From contig CM055871.1 of assembly GCA_029582165.1 (NCBI GenBank), positions 26,122,802 to 26,186,801 on the forward strand: 64,000 nt of DNA. Reading direction: 5' to 3'. Below the pieces are notes generated by a model that saw nothing but the letters and a program-made list of their open reading frames with translations, was not told the origin of the DNA and did no database searches. Positions 21,354 to 41,709 of this stretch are shown here, one piece after another. Source of the DNA: Portulaca oleracea (lineage: Eukaryota; Streptophyta; Magnoliopsida; Caryophyllales; Portulacaceae). Made by a program: the position numbers and the translations under genes. Each line of letters starts with the position of its first letter. The stretch's first letter is position 1.

Positions 21354-24200
21354 CTGCGAAAACAAATACACAGTGAGCAATTTCGCCACATTTTGAGCTA
21401 CCGAATGCAACTGAATGACAGAACTAGGGTTAGGGTTCATCCCATCTACCAAACCAATGCTTTGGGGAAAATGCAAAAACAGTGCCACCAAATTGATTAA
21501 CTGGGAACACTAACGGTGATCTAGGTTCGAAATACCAGAATCTATTTATTGAAAGTCTTAATCCACTGACAACAAGAAAAATAGAAAAACCAATTAACAA
21601 CAATCAAACTGATTTTTATGCTTGTTTGGAGATAATGCATGACACAATAAGAAGCTGAGATGATTAATCGACAAATATTCTCTCTTGCACTTGTTTTGCT
21701 CAATAGATGTAATCCATCCAAAAAATAGAAACCGAAATTCAAACAAAAGGCAATCACAAAAACCTCATGTTATTGAAAGAATGATGTGATAGAAAAGAAA
21801 CCCTAACCTTGCCAATGAAATTAGCAGGTTATACTGAAGATTAGCTCTGGTAATTAATGGATGGTCATACTTCTCAAGCTTGGAGGCAGTTACAGACTAT
21901 ATGCTGTACAGTTTTGCACAGAGAGATCAAGGGAGAGATTTCCTTTTTTTCCTTTTTAACAGGCAAAGAGAGAGATGACAAGGAGGAGAGTGCAACTCTA
22001 TTTTTCTGAAACCAAGGACAACATAATAAAAATAAATAAAAGGAAAATAATGGTGAGGTCTTGGGCTTAACTATTGAGCTCTAGGCCTGTACTTTTGTAC
22101 ATTGTTCCCATTCGCTAACCAAATTGTTGAGTCACAAGTCAAAACACATGGTGTTGTTGGTAGTTACTTGTGTTATACTTGTAATAATTTAATATAAGTC
22201 TTTTCTATAGATACTCGATCTGTTAGGAAATATATGCAGTCAAATTTTTAAAACTTATGAAAATTAAATTCTGAAAACATGTAGTGACCTACCATGTGAA
22301 GCTACCACAATCAGATTTGTTATATAAAAATACTTTCCTTGAAGTATAATCTTAGAATTCAGCACGAGGACAACAAAATTGTCATCAATACAGTGTAGAA
22401 GAAATGGTCCACTCCTTTGCTAATAGATACCGTCATCAAAGACAATCACTGTCTTCCTACAAGAACAAAGCAGGTAACTATTGAACGCATTTTTCAGAAA
22501 GCAAATATGGTGGTTGACTCTAAACTAGGGCAATCGTTGTTGCATGGAATGAGCAACGACATGAGAGTTCAAATCTATCCCAAGGCATGAACTTGTTGAG
22601 CATACTTTCATTAAAAAGAAAATTAAAAAAAGGTGCAACTTTTATCTTATCTATATAGAAGGTAAAAGAAAAAAGTGGTAGACAAAGTTTTGGAGACCAA
22701 GTTTGCTTCTTGAGACAAAATCCTCCACTTAATGGAGTAGATGGATGCATAAATTGCAGATTTCTCAATTGCCTTTTAAAAAGATTGGTTTTGTTTCGAA
22801 TATAGGCATGGGATTAGAGTGAAGCAATGGGCGATGCTGGGTTGGATTTGGGTCAGTCCAACTGAGATGAGTCACTGTCATAGTTTCGTTATCCTATATT
22901 AGGACGACAACATCGGTTTCTGGGCAATACTATCACCTTTAGCGCTATAAGAACATCAATATCCCCAAAATTCCAATTGAATGAGAAGCTTCAGCACAGA
23001 CAACAAATATCCTTGGCTTTCCACCCTCAAAACTTTCTCAATAACGTTTAGATTGAAAGGCATCTCTAGATAACAGAGTCAGATCTAATTTTACAGGATC
23101 TTACCAAGATATAGCAACACGAACAACTAAACACCAGCAACATCATAAACTCATAATTGAAGAAGCAAAAAAGAAACCCTTGGCCTAATATTTGCTGAAC
23201 GAGACAACTTACGTCAAAAAGACAAATCTTATTTTTAGCCTACAATAGGAGTAAATTCAATTTGAAATACTAACATGATGTTGTTCTGTGCTTCTTATTT
23301 GAAGGTAAGTATGCTAGTCAGTGTATGCCTCTTCAATCAGGGCCTACAAAATAAGAAGCTTCTTCACAAAGGTAAAGCTCCATTGCATGTATATTACCAT
23401 CTCCCCCACGTTAACAATAAATCATGGTTCCTACAGCACTAATTTGCCAACTAATGACAAACAGAACTATAAGCAGAACTACACCTATTCTGCATAAAAA
23501 GACCCAAGATAAAAAGAAAAACAAAATACCCACTGATCAAATCCATCCAAACTCTTCAAAATTTTAGGCTTTCTCCATTGTTTTGACAAGTTTCGCACAG
23601 AAATATAGAGGGCATATCCTTAATAATAAATTGAGAGAACGAAAACTACATTATGGTGTTAATGTTCTCTTTCTTTTTTTCTTTTTTTCTTTAATTAGAT
23701 TACCAGTTTTGCAACTAACTTTCATATTAATGGAACTCATTGAGAAAAAGAAGGCAGAGTACAGTCACAACAAGATTAAAGACATCAACCCTAAATTAGG
23801 GTTCTAACTACTTTTAATACTGAAATTTCATGCTTCTCCACCAATTCGAGCGCATGCCCAGATTCAACAGTGTTGAATATGTAATAATAACCTAAAGTGA
23901 TAGGATTATCCAGGAAAATTTCAATTTTCGCAAACCCCATCTTGGTTTACAATCAGAAAAAACACTATGAAAATGTAGAATATAGAGAGAATACCTGAAG
24001 AGCTTGCGATTAGAGCTGAAACTTGAAATAATGCAGGAAGAGCTAGAAGAAATCGCCGATAAACTTGAAAAAATGCAGCCACGGGGTTGAAGCTTGGGTA
24101 CCGAGCATCAATGGCGACAAGATTCCGGCGCGAGGTTGAAGACGAGATCCCGGGCGTGTTTTGGGGTTTTTTTTTTTAAAAAAAAATTTTCTTTCGATAT
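21354..24200 (-). other. Probable MED7 5' UTR exon and 5' UTR intron
   Basis: Just upstream of the start codon the minus strand has an acceptor-like TTTTCGCAG/GAT (exon edge at 21353). A donor-like AGCTCTTCAG/GTATTC occurs at 23995. Together they define a possible 2.6-kb leader intron with a first exon at 23995 to about 24200. This is inference from splice consensus and the promoter motifs near 24.3 kb. No other gene is seen in the stretch, and reading frames at 22520 and 23583 look spurious. Confidence 0.4.
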
Positions 24201-24284
24201 TTCGGACGACGTCGTTAGACTTAAAATGAGAATTGGACTTCTACTTGATTGGGCTGGGCGTGAAAATCTTGAGTTTCCCGTATA

Positions 24285-24316
24285 TAAAAAACAATGGCCC
24301 ATCTTCTAGCCCATAA
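24285..24316 (-). promoter_or_regulatory. Site II-type elements in the putative MED7 promoter
   Basis: GGCCCA and AGCCCA on the plus strand (TGGGCC and TGGGCT on the minus strand) occur within 25 bp, next to a TATA-like TTTTTTATATAC read on the minus strand. Paired site II motifs are common in promoters of housekeeping plant genes. The link to MED7 is positional. Confidence 0.4.
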
Positions 24317-24334
24317 GGTAGAGCCTTTTCATTC

Positions 24335-24727
24335 AGTTCTGTGTTCGACAGTAGCGTTTGGGGTAGCGTTTAGCGTTTTGACCAAGTCAAAACTATAATT
24401 GCATAAATATTAGTGTTCGGTAAGTTAGCGTTTTGAGGAGCGTTTAGCATTTTAAGGAGTGTTTTATGAAACGCTAATAAAGTTAAGCGTTTCATATTTT
24501 TCGGTCAAAAAATACCCTTTGAAAATTTTATCTTTCAAAATTATTGATATCCTTTTATGTCAATTCACATTAATCTGTTAATTCAACCGCTAAATTTACC
24601 GAACACAATTTTCATTTGAACAGTCATCCACTATCCGCTACTTAAACTGCTATCCGCCACGTAAACCGCTATCCGCTACATAAACCTCTATCCGCTACCT
24701 AAAACGCTAATTTTTCCGAATAGGCTT
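24335..24727. mobile_element. Foldback-like repeat rich in TAGCGTTT / CCGCTA
   Basis: The left part has repeated TAGCGTTT and GGTAGCG motifs; the right part (24585-24720) has their complements, CCGCTATCC and ACGCTA. GTGTTCGGTAA near 24413 pairs with TTACCGAACAC near 24596. This looks like an old inverted-repeat element. I cannot find a convincing target duplication or assign a superfamily. Confidence 0.45.
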
Positions 24728-25722
24728 GAAAATTCAATTTTGTTTTCTCAATATTAAGCTTTTAATTAACTAAATTGTAAAAAGGGGCAGAAAAATAAAG
24801 TGTGCGTAATGTTAAATGTTATACTTTATAAATTTAATAATTAAGGGTAATTTTGACAATTTAAATAAAATTTTCACCAACTTTTCTATATTTTTAAATG
24901 TAAACCAAATATTCTAATGTATCCTTTCTCATGCAAAATTTTTCCAAAGAAAACTTTCATGTGGAAAAATTTTTCATGAAACATTTTTCTGGAAAAAAAA
25001 AACGAACATCATTAATATTTTCGAAATCCTGTAATAATTTCTCGATCCGTTAAAATCATATCAAGATTGGTCCTATTTTATCTAGCACGATCCTGAAGGC
25101 CCAATGAAAATATTGTCCAATGCCCAAATTTATCAAATTGGATATATAATTTGTTTCTATCTAGATAATAATATATCAGTTTTTTTAAAGTGTCCACTTA
25201 ATATAAATATATGATCACTCTTTAAAATATAATAGATTAATTGTTTAAATCTTTATCGAGGCTTGAAATGTTCATGGACACCCTTGACTCCTTGAGTTCA
25301 ATGGGAATCCACCCCTATAACCCACCAACTTCGCCATTTCCACACGAGTTTTGTCAAGATCAACATAAATAATATTGGACTTACACCATAAAAGTTCCCC
25401 CAAATACAAGGTCCTAGTCTAGGGGACATGAAAACTTACAAGCACTATTTTCTCTAGCACCCTCTTTTATGAAGCATCAACCAAACACTTTCACAATCTC
25501 TCCCTCTCATTTCACCCCACAAACATGGATGCCTATAAAATTTGTCAATCTCTCCACCCCTCACTCCAAGTATCTTGGCATCTTGTTCAATCAGGAATAT
25601 TTACTACTACCTAGTATAGTCTTAGAATACAAGGTTCTAGCAAACTCTACACCCCTTCATTTGTGAATATTTCCTTCAATTTTTTGGTCCTCCCTATTAA
25701 TATTCTTACCCCTTTCTTTGCT
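24728..25722. other. Intergenic region upstream of the raffinose synthase pseudogene
   Basis: AT-rich DNA. The block 25185-25320 is an inverted, decayed relative of the hAT element at 990-1206 (shared gtgtccacttaa and ggaatccacccct ends). A 65-codon reading frame at 25469-25666 has no recognisable features. Confidence 0.5.
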
Positions 25723-25723
25723 T

Positions 25724-25731
25724 ATATAAAC
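25724..25731 (+). promoter_or_regulatory. TATA box of the raffinose synthase pseudogene
   Basis: TATATAAA lies 92 bp upstream of the ATG with AT/CA-rich leader sequence, a normal plant spacing. The core promoter therefore looks preserved although the coding region is broken. Confidence 0.55.
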
Positions 25732-27054
25732 CACATTTTGTCCCTTGGGGTTTAGTATAGATCAAAATCAACCCCTCATAGTTTAATTTTTCCAACAAAT
25801 AAATACATAACAAAAAAAAAAAATGGCACCAAGTTTGAGCAAGGTAAATTCTGACAACAATAGAGACCATGTTTGCAATGATGGCCCATGTCCTATGGTT
25901 TCCTTAGAAGGGTCTAACTTCATGGTCAATGGTCAAGTAATCTTGTCTAATGTCCCTCCTAATGTCACGGCGGCCCAATTGGGCGGCCGTGGGCTCTTTG
26001 TGGGCTTCAATGCCCCAGCACTTGTGGCCCGCCACGTGGTGCCTGCGGGTAGGCTTAAGGAAATCCGGTTCATGAGCCTGTTTAGGTTCAAAGTTTGGTG
26101 GACCACCCATTGGGTCGGGTCCAATGGTCGCGACCTAGAGTACGAGACCCAGATCCTAATCTTAGACAAGTCGGATGATGGCTCAGGTCGGCCCTATGTA
26201 GTCATCATTCCCTTGATTGAGAGCCCATTTCGTGCCTCACTGCAGCCTGGCCCATTGGACGATTATGTGGACATGTGCGTCGGGAGCGGGTCCACAAAGT
26301 TTGTTGGCAGCTCGTCTCGGGCCGTGCTTTACATGGAGGCAGGGTCTGATCCGTTTCGCCTAGTTAAGTATGCTATGAGGGCGATCCAAGCCCATATAGG
26401 AACATTCAAACTTTTAAAAGAAAAATCCCCACCTGAAATAGTGGATCAGTTTGGATGGTGCACATGGGACGCATTTTACCTCAAAGTGGACCCCAACGGT
26501 GTCCACGATGGGGTAAGACACCTTGCCAAAAACGGGGTCCCGCCGGGATTTGTCCTCGTCGATGACGAGTGGCAGTCCATTTGCCACGACGACGACCCGA
26601 TTACCGACCACAAGAAGGGATGAACCGGACCTCGGCCGGGGAGCAAATGCCTTGTAGATTGATCAAGTTTGGGGAGAACAACAAGTTTCGGGACTACAAG
26701 AGTCCAAAACAATCAGGCCCAGGCCCAGAAGGCCTGCCCAATAAGGGTTTGGGGGCATTTGTAAAGGATCTCAAGGAGGAATTCAAGACCCTTAAGCATG
26801 TCTATGTTTGGCATGCTTTGTTGGGCTATTGGGGCGGAGTCCGACCCAATGTTCCAGGCCTGCCCGAGGCCCAAATTGTGAGTCCGAAGCTCTCACCGAG
26901 CCTCGAAGTGACGATGGAGGACCTCGCCGTGAATAAGATTGTTAACAATGGCATCGGGTTGGTTCCTCCCAACAAGGCCCATGAACTGTATGAAGGCTTG
27001 CATTCTCACTTAGAGGCTTGTGGGGTTGATGGTGTCAAAGTTGATGTAATTCAT

Positions 27055-28147
27055 GTAAGTTCCTCGCTAATTTTACATTTTTTTTACTTCCTCTGTTCTT
27101 TTTTTGAATATTTATGTTTTTAGCACCTAATAGAGCACTCTAATATTTAAATTTTAATATAATAAGTATCTAATTATATAAAAGTATTCATATGAACATA
27201 TCGTTGTTACCATTATATATTGACTCTAATCTAATCTAATGTTGTCATTTCTATACGTTTGATTATAATATATATACAGTAATTAGCAGTTATACTTTAT
27301 ATAATTTAGTTGTGTATGTCTCAGAGTGATAGATAACAAATATCGAAGACAATATTTAATTTGCTCATTTTGTTGAAAGTTGGAACAAATAATTATATTC
27401 CACGTTATTCTCATGGAACCTTCGAGAGAGGGTTTGGATGGATGGGACATCGGTTATATCTGGCTACTCATAACATATTTTCTCCTAGAAGTGATTTGTT
27501 TTTCTCCTTCCTTGGGTGGTTACTCAGATGTTGTTAGGTGTCTTTTCATGTTCTCCTAGTTGTAGCTTCTTGTTTTTGTTGTTTGTTTTTGGGGTTTACC
27601 TATGTTGTTTTTGCTTTTTTTGGCGGATATTTGTTGAGTCTTTGATGCTTTATAGCCTATTGGCTTCCAACGAAAAAAAAAAACCTATTTTCTCATTTGA
27701 ATGATTGAATAGTTTAATGGATGTATATACAACTTTAAACTTGCAGTCCAGGCCTTAGATTTTTATGATACTCTAGTTCTCTTGATCTATATGAACATGA
27801 AAAGTGAAATTAAAGTAATCAAAAGCAATCACTTTATTCCACATTTGTATAGTATAAGTGAGTTTTTAGGATCTAATTGGCCTACTTTAGTAAATGGTAT
27901 TGATTCTCTTTCAGGCTTCGGCATTGGTTAGATGTATTATAATATTTTTGTGAGTTGTTGGGTAATGTTGATTTTGCTATTTATTTTCATTATTGTAAAT
28001 ATTATCCATTATGTGAGCACAAACTTTCAGTTTGGTTTATACTTTGAACAATCGAAAAAAAAAAGGATTACATATTCTTTGTACATATCTAACACGCAGC
28101 TTTATATATGGAAATGATATGATGGTTATATTTATGCACATATGCAG
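27055..28147 (+). other. First intron of the raffinose synthase pseudogene
   Basis: GT at 27055 and AG at 28146-28147 flank an AT-rich 1.1-kb intron at the position seen in plant raffinose synthases (after VDVIH). It contains only short AT- and T-rich reading frames with no recognisable content. Confidence 0.65.
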
Positions 28148-28237
28148 ATACTTGAAATGTTGGCGGAGGACTATGGAGGTAGAGTTGAATTGGCAAAAGC
28201 ATACTATAAAGCGTTAACAGAATCAGTGAAAAAGCAC

Positions 28238-28815
28238 ACTTTGAACTTGAAATATGAATGGTACAAAGACCCTCCTAGCCTTGCGCAAATAAACATGGGA
28301 GCTATTGAGATCAGAACTTGAGACTTCTTACTTAGAAACACTTTGGTGCCATGTACAAAAACTAACTTAATTAACCACAAGCTTTAGAGTAGGCAAAATT
28401 TTTGTCTAACCCGAATACCCCGAACAGGAAAAACCAATTACGTACGATCGTTTGAATTTCGACATTAACCAACTTGACTAAAATTTCACACACGATATTG
28501 CCCATTTTTCTATTATCCATGCCCGATTTATCCCGAATTCAGGTCTAGCCTAATTGTATGACCCGAAAAAGTTGAGGTAATGGAAATCAATTATGCTCTA
28601 AATTTCAACATAGACTAATCTGACCGACCACAATTTAACCCATGCCTGAATTTTCACCAACGCCAAAGGACTTCGTTGGAGATTAAAATCCTAGAAATTG
28701 TTTATACTTTTAACATCTACTACTCTATTGATGTGTACCTTAGGGTTCATACATATTGATAATTGAGGTGGGAGTTAGGGCAGCCATCTTATTATTATTC
28801 TTGGTTGGTGAAAAT
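28238..28815. other. Unrelated or decayed segment inside the pseudogene
   Basis: Homology to raffinose synthase stops after ...ESVKKH and resumes at VGDDFW. The 580 bases between contain GACCCGA/CCCGAAT-rich sequence resembling dispersed repeats elsewhere in the window (for example 52800-53100 and 59090-59345), so a transposon fragment may have replaced the coding segment. The exact join cannot be fixed by eye. Confidence 0.4.
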
Positions 28816-29017
28816 GTAGGGGACGATTTTTGGCCTAGTGATCCATACAGTGATATAAACGGTGGGTCAACACGACTTGGGCCTCCTAAAGAGCCTTGTC
28901 TTGCCTGATGGATCGATCCTCCGGTGTGAAAACTATGCACTTCCTACTCAGGACTGCCTATTTGTGGACCCCTTGCATGATGGTAAAACCATGCTCAAGA
29001 TTTGGAACCTTAATAAG

Positions 29018-30119
29018 GTAAGCGACGATATAGCAGGAAAAATTATACCGTAAATCGTGGTGGATCTAGGTACCTAGGCCCTGTACGTGTTATAATAGGT
29101 CAAACTTTTACATGATGAATTTGTGTGAGAAATGATAAATTTAAAAAGTATTGATGAATTTTGCAATTATGTTAATAAACGTATGATGAATTTGGTAATA
29201 AATATTGATGATCTTTTTTAAGATTTAATATTTTAGTGAACCAGTAGTAGGTCATACGTATGTACATACTAAAGCTAACCAAAAGGTCTTTATATATAAC
29301 TCAACTAGTTTCATATTCTTTCATTATAGATTGAGAAGAAATTAATTTCACATATGGAGACTGTCTTTGGCTAACACAAAAAAACAGACAATATAATTGT
29401 AATGGTACTTGAAAGTTTTTATGCAACTTAGCTCTATGTTAGACTAACGGGAAGAGTACGTCTAGCTAATAAGGATTTGACTTATAACTTGAAAGGTCAC
29501 GAGCTTAAATCCTACTATTGATATGCAGACCTTGTTGATGGGTGACCTGTAAATATATTCGTAATTACTCTTTGAACCTAGAGTGATGCCCCACTCGACC
29601 ACTTAACTTTTCAACACCAAAAAACCAAAAAAATAAATAAAGAAAGAAAGAAAGAAAGAAGCTAGAATATCAGTTTAGACTTTAGACTCAACAGTGTAAA
29701 TTGTAAACGAGCATTAATGAACCTTAAACCCTAATGAAATTCAAATGACCCCAATTAATGTGGAACAACTTAAAACTGAAATTACTCAAGATATCTTTGC
29801 CTTCTAAATGTTAGGACTAGTTGTACATGTATAACTATCAAGACAACATGGTAACTTATCAATGAAATGCATTATCAGAAATTGCATACTAGCTTTTTAG
29901 GAGCCCACTCTTAATTAACATCATGGTCTAAACAACAATTTTATGAGGAATCAAATTAATTCTTCATTGTCGATTCAAATAACTGATCTCTAGGTTTTAT
30001 TTTCCCGATTATTATTTGGGTATAAAATCCACATACAGTGATAGATTCCTAATATTCTAGAGTACTAGGATAAATATAATGTAACGAGTTGTATTTATAT
30101 TTTCAATTTTTTCTTGCAG
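29018..30119 (+). other. Second recognisable intron of the pseudogene
   Basis: A clean donor AAG/GTAAGC (29018) and acceptor TTCTTGCAG (30119) bracket it. It contains a dispersed 100-bp AT-rich repeat at 29110-29235 (see the entries at 51585 and 54250) and a GAAA microsatellite at about 29637-29660. Confidence 0.6.
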
Positions 30120-30688
30120 TTGTGTGGAGTACTAGGAGTGTTCAATTGCTAAGGAGGGGGATGGTCTAAAGAAAATCGGAGGAACCAAAGTTTTCTCAAG
30201 TGTTCAAAACGAATAGCATGCAAGATCACCCCAAACGATGTCGAATGGAGAAATGGTGACAAGCCTTTTCCAAACATCGAAGGTGTGCAACTATTTGCCA
30301 TGTATCTTTTCAAGAAAAAAAGTTAGTCCTCTCAAAACCAACAGACACTCTAGAGATCTCACTCGACCCCTTCACATGCGAGCTGGTTACCGTCTCTCCA
30401 GTAACAATTTTGCTCTGCGGATCAGTCCAATTTGCAGCCATAGGATTGGTGAACATGCTCAACTCCGGAGGGGCAATTAGATCAATTGATGACGATGAAG
30501 GGGAGAAAATGGTTCGAATTCGGGTCAAAGGGGCTGGAGAGATGAGGGTTTTTGCGTCCGAGAAGCCTAAGGCTTGCAGAGTTAATCGAAAGGACATGGA
30601 GTTTGAATATGGGGAGTGCATGGTTAGGGTTCAAGTGGCTTGGAATAAAGACTTGGGTGGTTTTTCCACCATTGAATACTTGTTTTGA

Positions 30689-31759
30689 GCTTGGTATTAA
30701 TCAAGGTCGTCGTACCCTCAAGAAAAGTTGCGTCTAACATTTTTACTTACATGTGAGAAAAGATACAGTACGGACTCTTAAAATTACTAATTAGTAGTGC
30801 GCCTATACATTTTATTTGGATTTCTGTAATGAGAGTGATAATTAGCCACTTTAATAACTTTTCCAATATGGGAAGTTCATGTTGTCATGTTAAATGTATA
30901 ACAAACAACAAATCTAAAGATGTAATTGTACTATAATGGTTTATATATTGTCAAGTAAGAGTCACTATATGTCTTTACTCTTATGATATATGACAGTGAC
31001 ACCGAAATTAATAGTTATGTGCCTATATTACTTCGACTCTTTAGTTTCCATACTTCTAGTTGGGAACCATGCTTGTCAGCCTCTTGACATATCTTACGCA
31101 AGGATATGACACTCAACACTTATAACACTTAGAATTATAATGAAAATCTAAATACTTTCCTGTAAAGTAACAGAATCTGGCACTCACATCTATGTCCAAT
31201 GGAAACACTTATACCCATGTTAGACTAACAGAGATTAACAGTATATTTTAAAGTGATATATTATTTTGAAGGAATGACTTGATGCCTCCTATAATCAATT
31301 TGAATGAACTATTAATCATCTCAAAAGTAGAAGCCAACACTGTGTCAAACAATTCACAGAAACAGGCAAAAATGCAGAAGACCAAACTAACAAATTTACC
31401 ACTCTTTTTCACAGCTGTCAGCACAGGAATGGGTTTAAGAAAAATCTTAAGGTATACTTGTAACTGTCTTCATAATTCAGATCAGTTGGTTACACACCAA
31501 AACAAATTCCAAATAAAAAATAAAATTCTTTAAAGTAATAAATGGGTCCATGAATAGAATTTCTACAAATAATCCAAGATGGTCAAACTGGATGTTTATG
31601 GAGGGGAAAAACATATACACCACTATTTACAGTATGTCATCTGGCTAGAGTACAGTACAGTAAAATACAGTACAGACAGGTGTGAAAACTGAATATGAGA
31701 CCCTTTCAAATTTCTCTACCAGTAAATAAAGAAAACCATTCACAGAAACAAAACCCCAC
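30689..31759. other. Convergent region between the pseudogene and the bZIP gene
   Basis: Expected to hold the 3' flank of the pseudogene and the 3' UTR of the bZIP gene on the minus strand. A TACAGTACAG repeat occurs near 31650-31675. No gene is recognised. Confidence 0.5.
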
Positions 31760-40497
<8,738 letters not shown>

Positions 40498-40796
40498 TTG
40501 AATCGGCGGCTGAAGGGAGGACAGAGAGACAGCAAAGTAGAGAGAGAGAGCAAGCAATTATTTTTAGTGAAGAAAGTGTTTTAGAGAGAGAGGGAGGTGG
40601 TGCTCCAGCTAATGTGTGTTGTATGAAGGAGTGTGGAGGAAGGGAAGGGGGGGGGGGGGATAATTTGATGAACACTTTATTAATTATTAATAATTATAAT
40701 AACGATAATAATAACATATAAATATAAAAATTATGAAGATAATAAGATCACAAATCACAATCCAACTTTATCCTTTTCTTTTTTTTTATTATTTAA
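40498..40796 (-). promoter_or_regulatory. bZIP gene leader and promoter-proximal DNA
   Basis: Read on the minus strand, a pyrimidine-rich CTCTCT leader lies within 150 bp of the start codon, and a C run (G run on the plus strand, about 40647-40659) is found just beyond. No convincing TATA box is visible. A MITE begins at about 40797, so the proximal promoter is only about 300 bp. Confidence 0.4.
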
Positions 40797-41048
40797 GCTT
40801 CGTTCTTTTATACGGTTGGTTGCGGTGCGGTAATAGTGCGGTGCGGTGGAATTTGAAAAAGTGTAGTGACTGATGAGTTGTGGTGAAAGCTATGGAAGAT
40901 GGGTAAGGTTAAGAGAGAAAAAATGTGAAAAGTAGAGGAGAAAAGTGATGAGGGAGAAAAATGAAAAGATATATTGATAATGATTGTGGTGTTGTGTGGT
41001 GAAGTGTGATGGAAAATTAAAGAATACGGTGCGGTGTGGTACTGCACC
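40797..41048. mobile_element. MITE family B, left part, split by a hAT insertion
   Basis: The left end AGCTTCGTTCTTTTATACGG and the GTGCGGTG/GTGTGG interior match the intact copy at 44688-44959. The sequence is interrupted by the hAT element at 41049 and resumes with gcaaccgg at 41718. The expected right terminus is missing. Confidence 0.6.
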
Positions 41049-41709
41049 CAAGGTTGTTAAAATCGGGATTGTTAGGATTCTCAGGGCGTAGTTAGCAGAC
41101 AAACAATCATAAGGGCGAAAAATAAATAAAGATTCGACGTAAGGAATTAACGTGAAAAAACCCAAACCGGGAAAAAACCACGAACGATGCACTATCAGAG
41201 GATTACAACAGTGTTCCCAGACCTCCACAATCTCTCACAACCTCCCTAGAGTTACAACCTGAGAACTCAACATTCATAGATGAGCCTCACACAACTCCCT
41301 CGGGGACACAGAGATTACAGGTCAATCTCTTGTGGTATAAGATGAAACACTCTCAATTGCTATACAAATAAACCTAGCACCTAGGCTCTATTTATAGTAG
41401 AAGGCTAACACAATTTTAGGATTAATAGAGTCCCTACAGTAAAGGAATTACAAAAAGGGAGTGGAACAAATCAACAATCCGATTCCCACTCAAACTCTTC
41501 TACCTTACTCCCCAAGAGACAGATACCAACCCAAAATTGGCCTCCACATTCAACCCAACAGGGATCCTAACTCGAATCCATGAGGTAGTTAGGATCGGAA
41601 TTTACCCATGTAGGATCATGGATCGTGCGTAGATAGTAGAATCGTATCGAGGATTTTGGATCATAAAGTCGTAGGATCGTAAATTAGGATCGGGATTTTA
41701 ATAACTATG
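41049..41709. mobile_element. hAT MITE with a nested copia solo LTR
   Basis: The ends CAAGGTTGTTAAAATC and GATTTTAATAACTATG are inverted repeats with three mismatches. A perfect 8-bp target duplication, actgcacc, lies at 41041-41048 and 41710-41717. Without its nested LTR the element is about 165 bp. It sits inside a family B MITE. Confidence 0.88.
41070..41560 (-). mobile_element. Copia-type solo LTR nested in the hAT MITE
   Basis: It is bounded by TGTTAGG and CCCAACA, with a perfect 5-bp target duplication gggat (41065-41069 and 41561-41565). On the minus strand TATAAATAG near 41388-41396 is a plausible LTR TATA box, giving the orientation. Only one LTR is present, so the rest of the element was lost by LTR-LTR recombination. 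Confidence 0.88.

Larger units (their letters stand above)
25823..30688 (+). pseudogene. Raffinose synthase (galactinol-sucrose galactosyltransferase) pseudogene
   Basis: The intact enzyme, glycoside hydrolase family 36, moves galactose from galactinol to sucrose in the raffinose-oligosaccharide pathway. Homology is in five pieces. 25823-26610 encodes the N-terminal half (LFRFKVWWTTHWVGSNGRD, DQFGWCTWDAFYLKVDPNG). After a frameshift between 26600 and 26618, 26610-27054 continues with GEQMPCRLIKF, YVWHALLGYWGG and the catalytic-nucleophile motif GVKVDVIH. 28148-28237 is a second exon (ILEMLAEDYGGRVELAKAYY). 28816-29017 holds VGDDFW (acid/base Asp) but then jumps, in another frame, to VGQHDLGLLKSLVLPDGS. 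30120-30688 is the C-terminal exon, with a TAA at 30150 where the family has NCQGGGW and a frameshift in an A run at 30315-30321; it ends normally (STIEYLF). The conserved DDGWQS reads DDEWQS (residue 249). About 30 residues after VKKH and about 55 after DDFW are missing. No full-length protein can be made. Confidence 0.9.

Noticed and set aside
25823..26623. A functional short raffinose synthase of 266 residues
   Set aside because: It ends at a frameshift immediately before continuing homology in another frame and lacks both catalytic aspartates, so it is a broken gene fragment.
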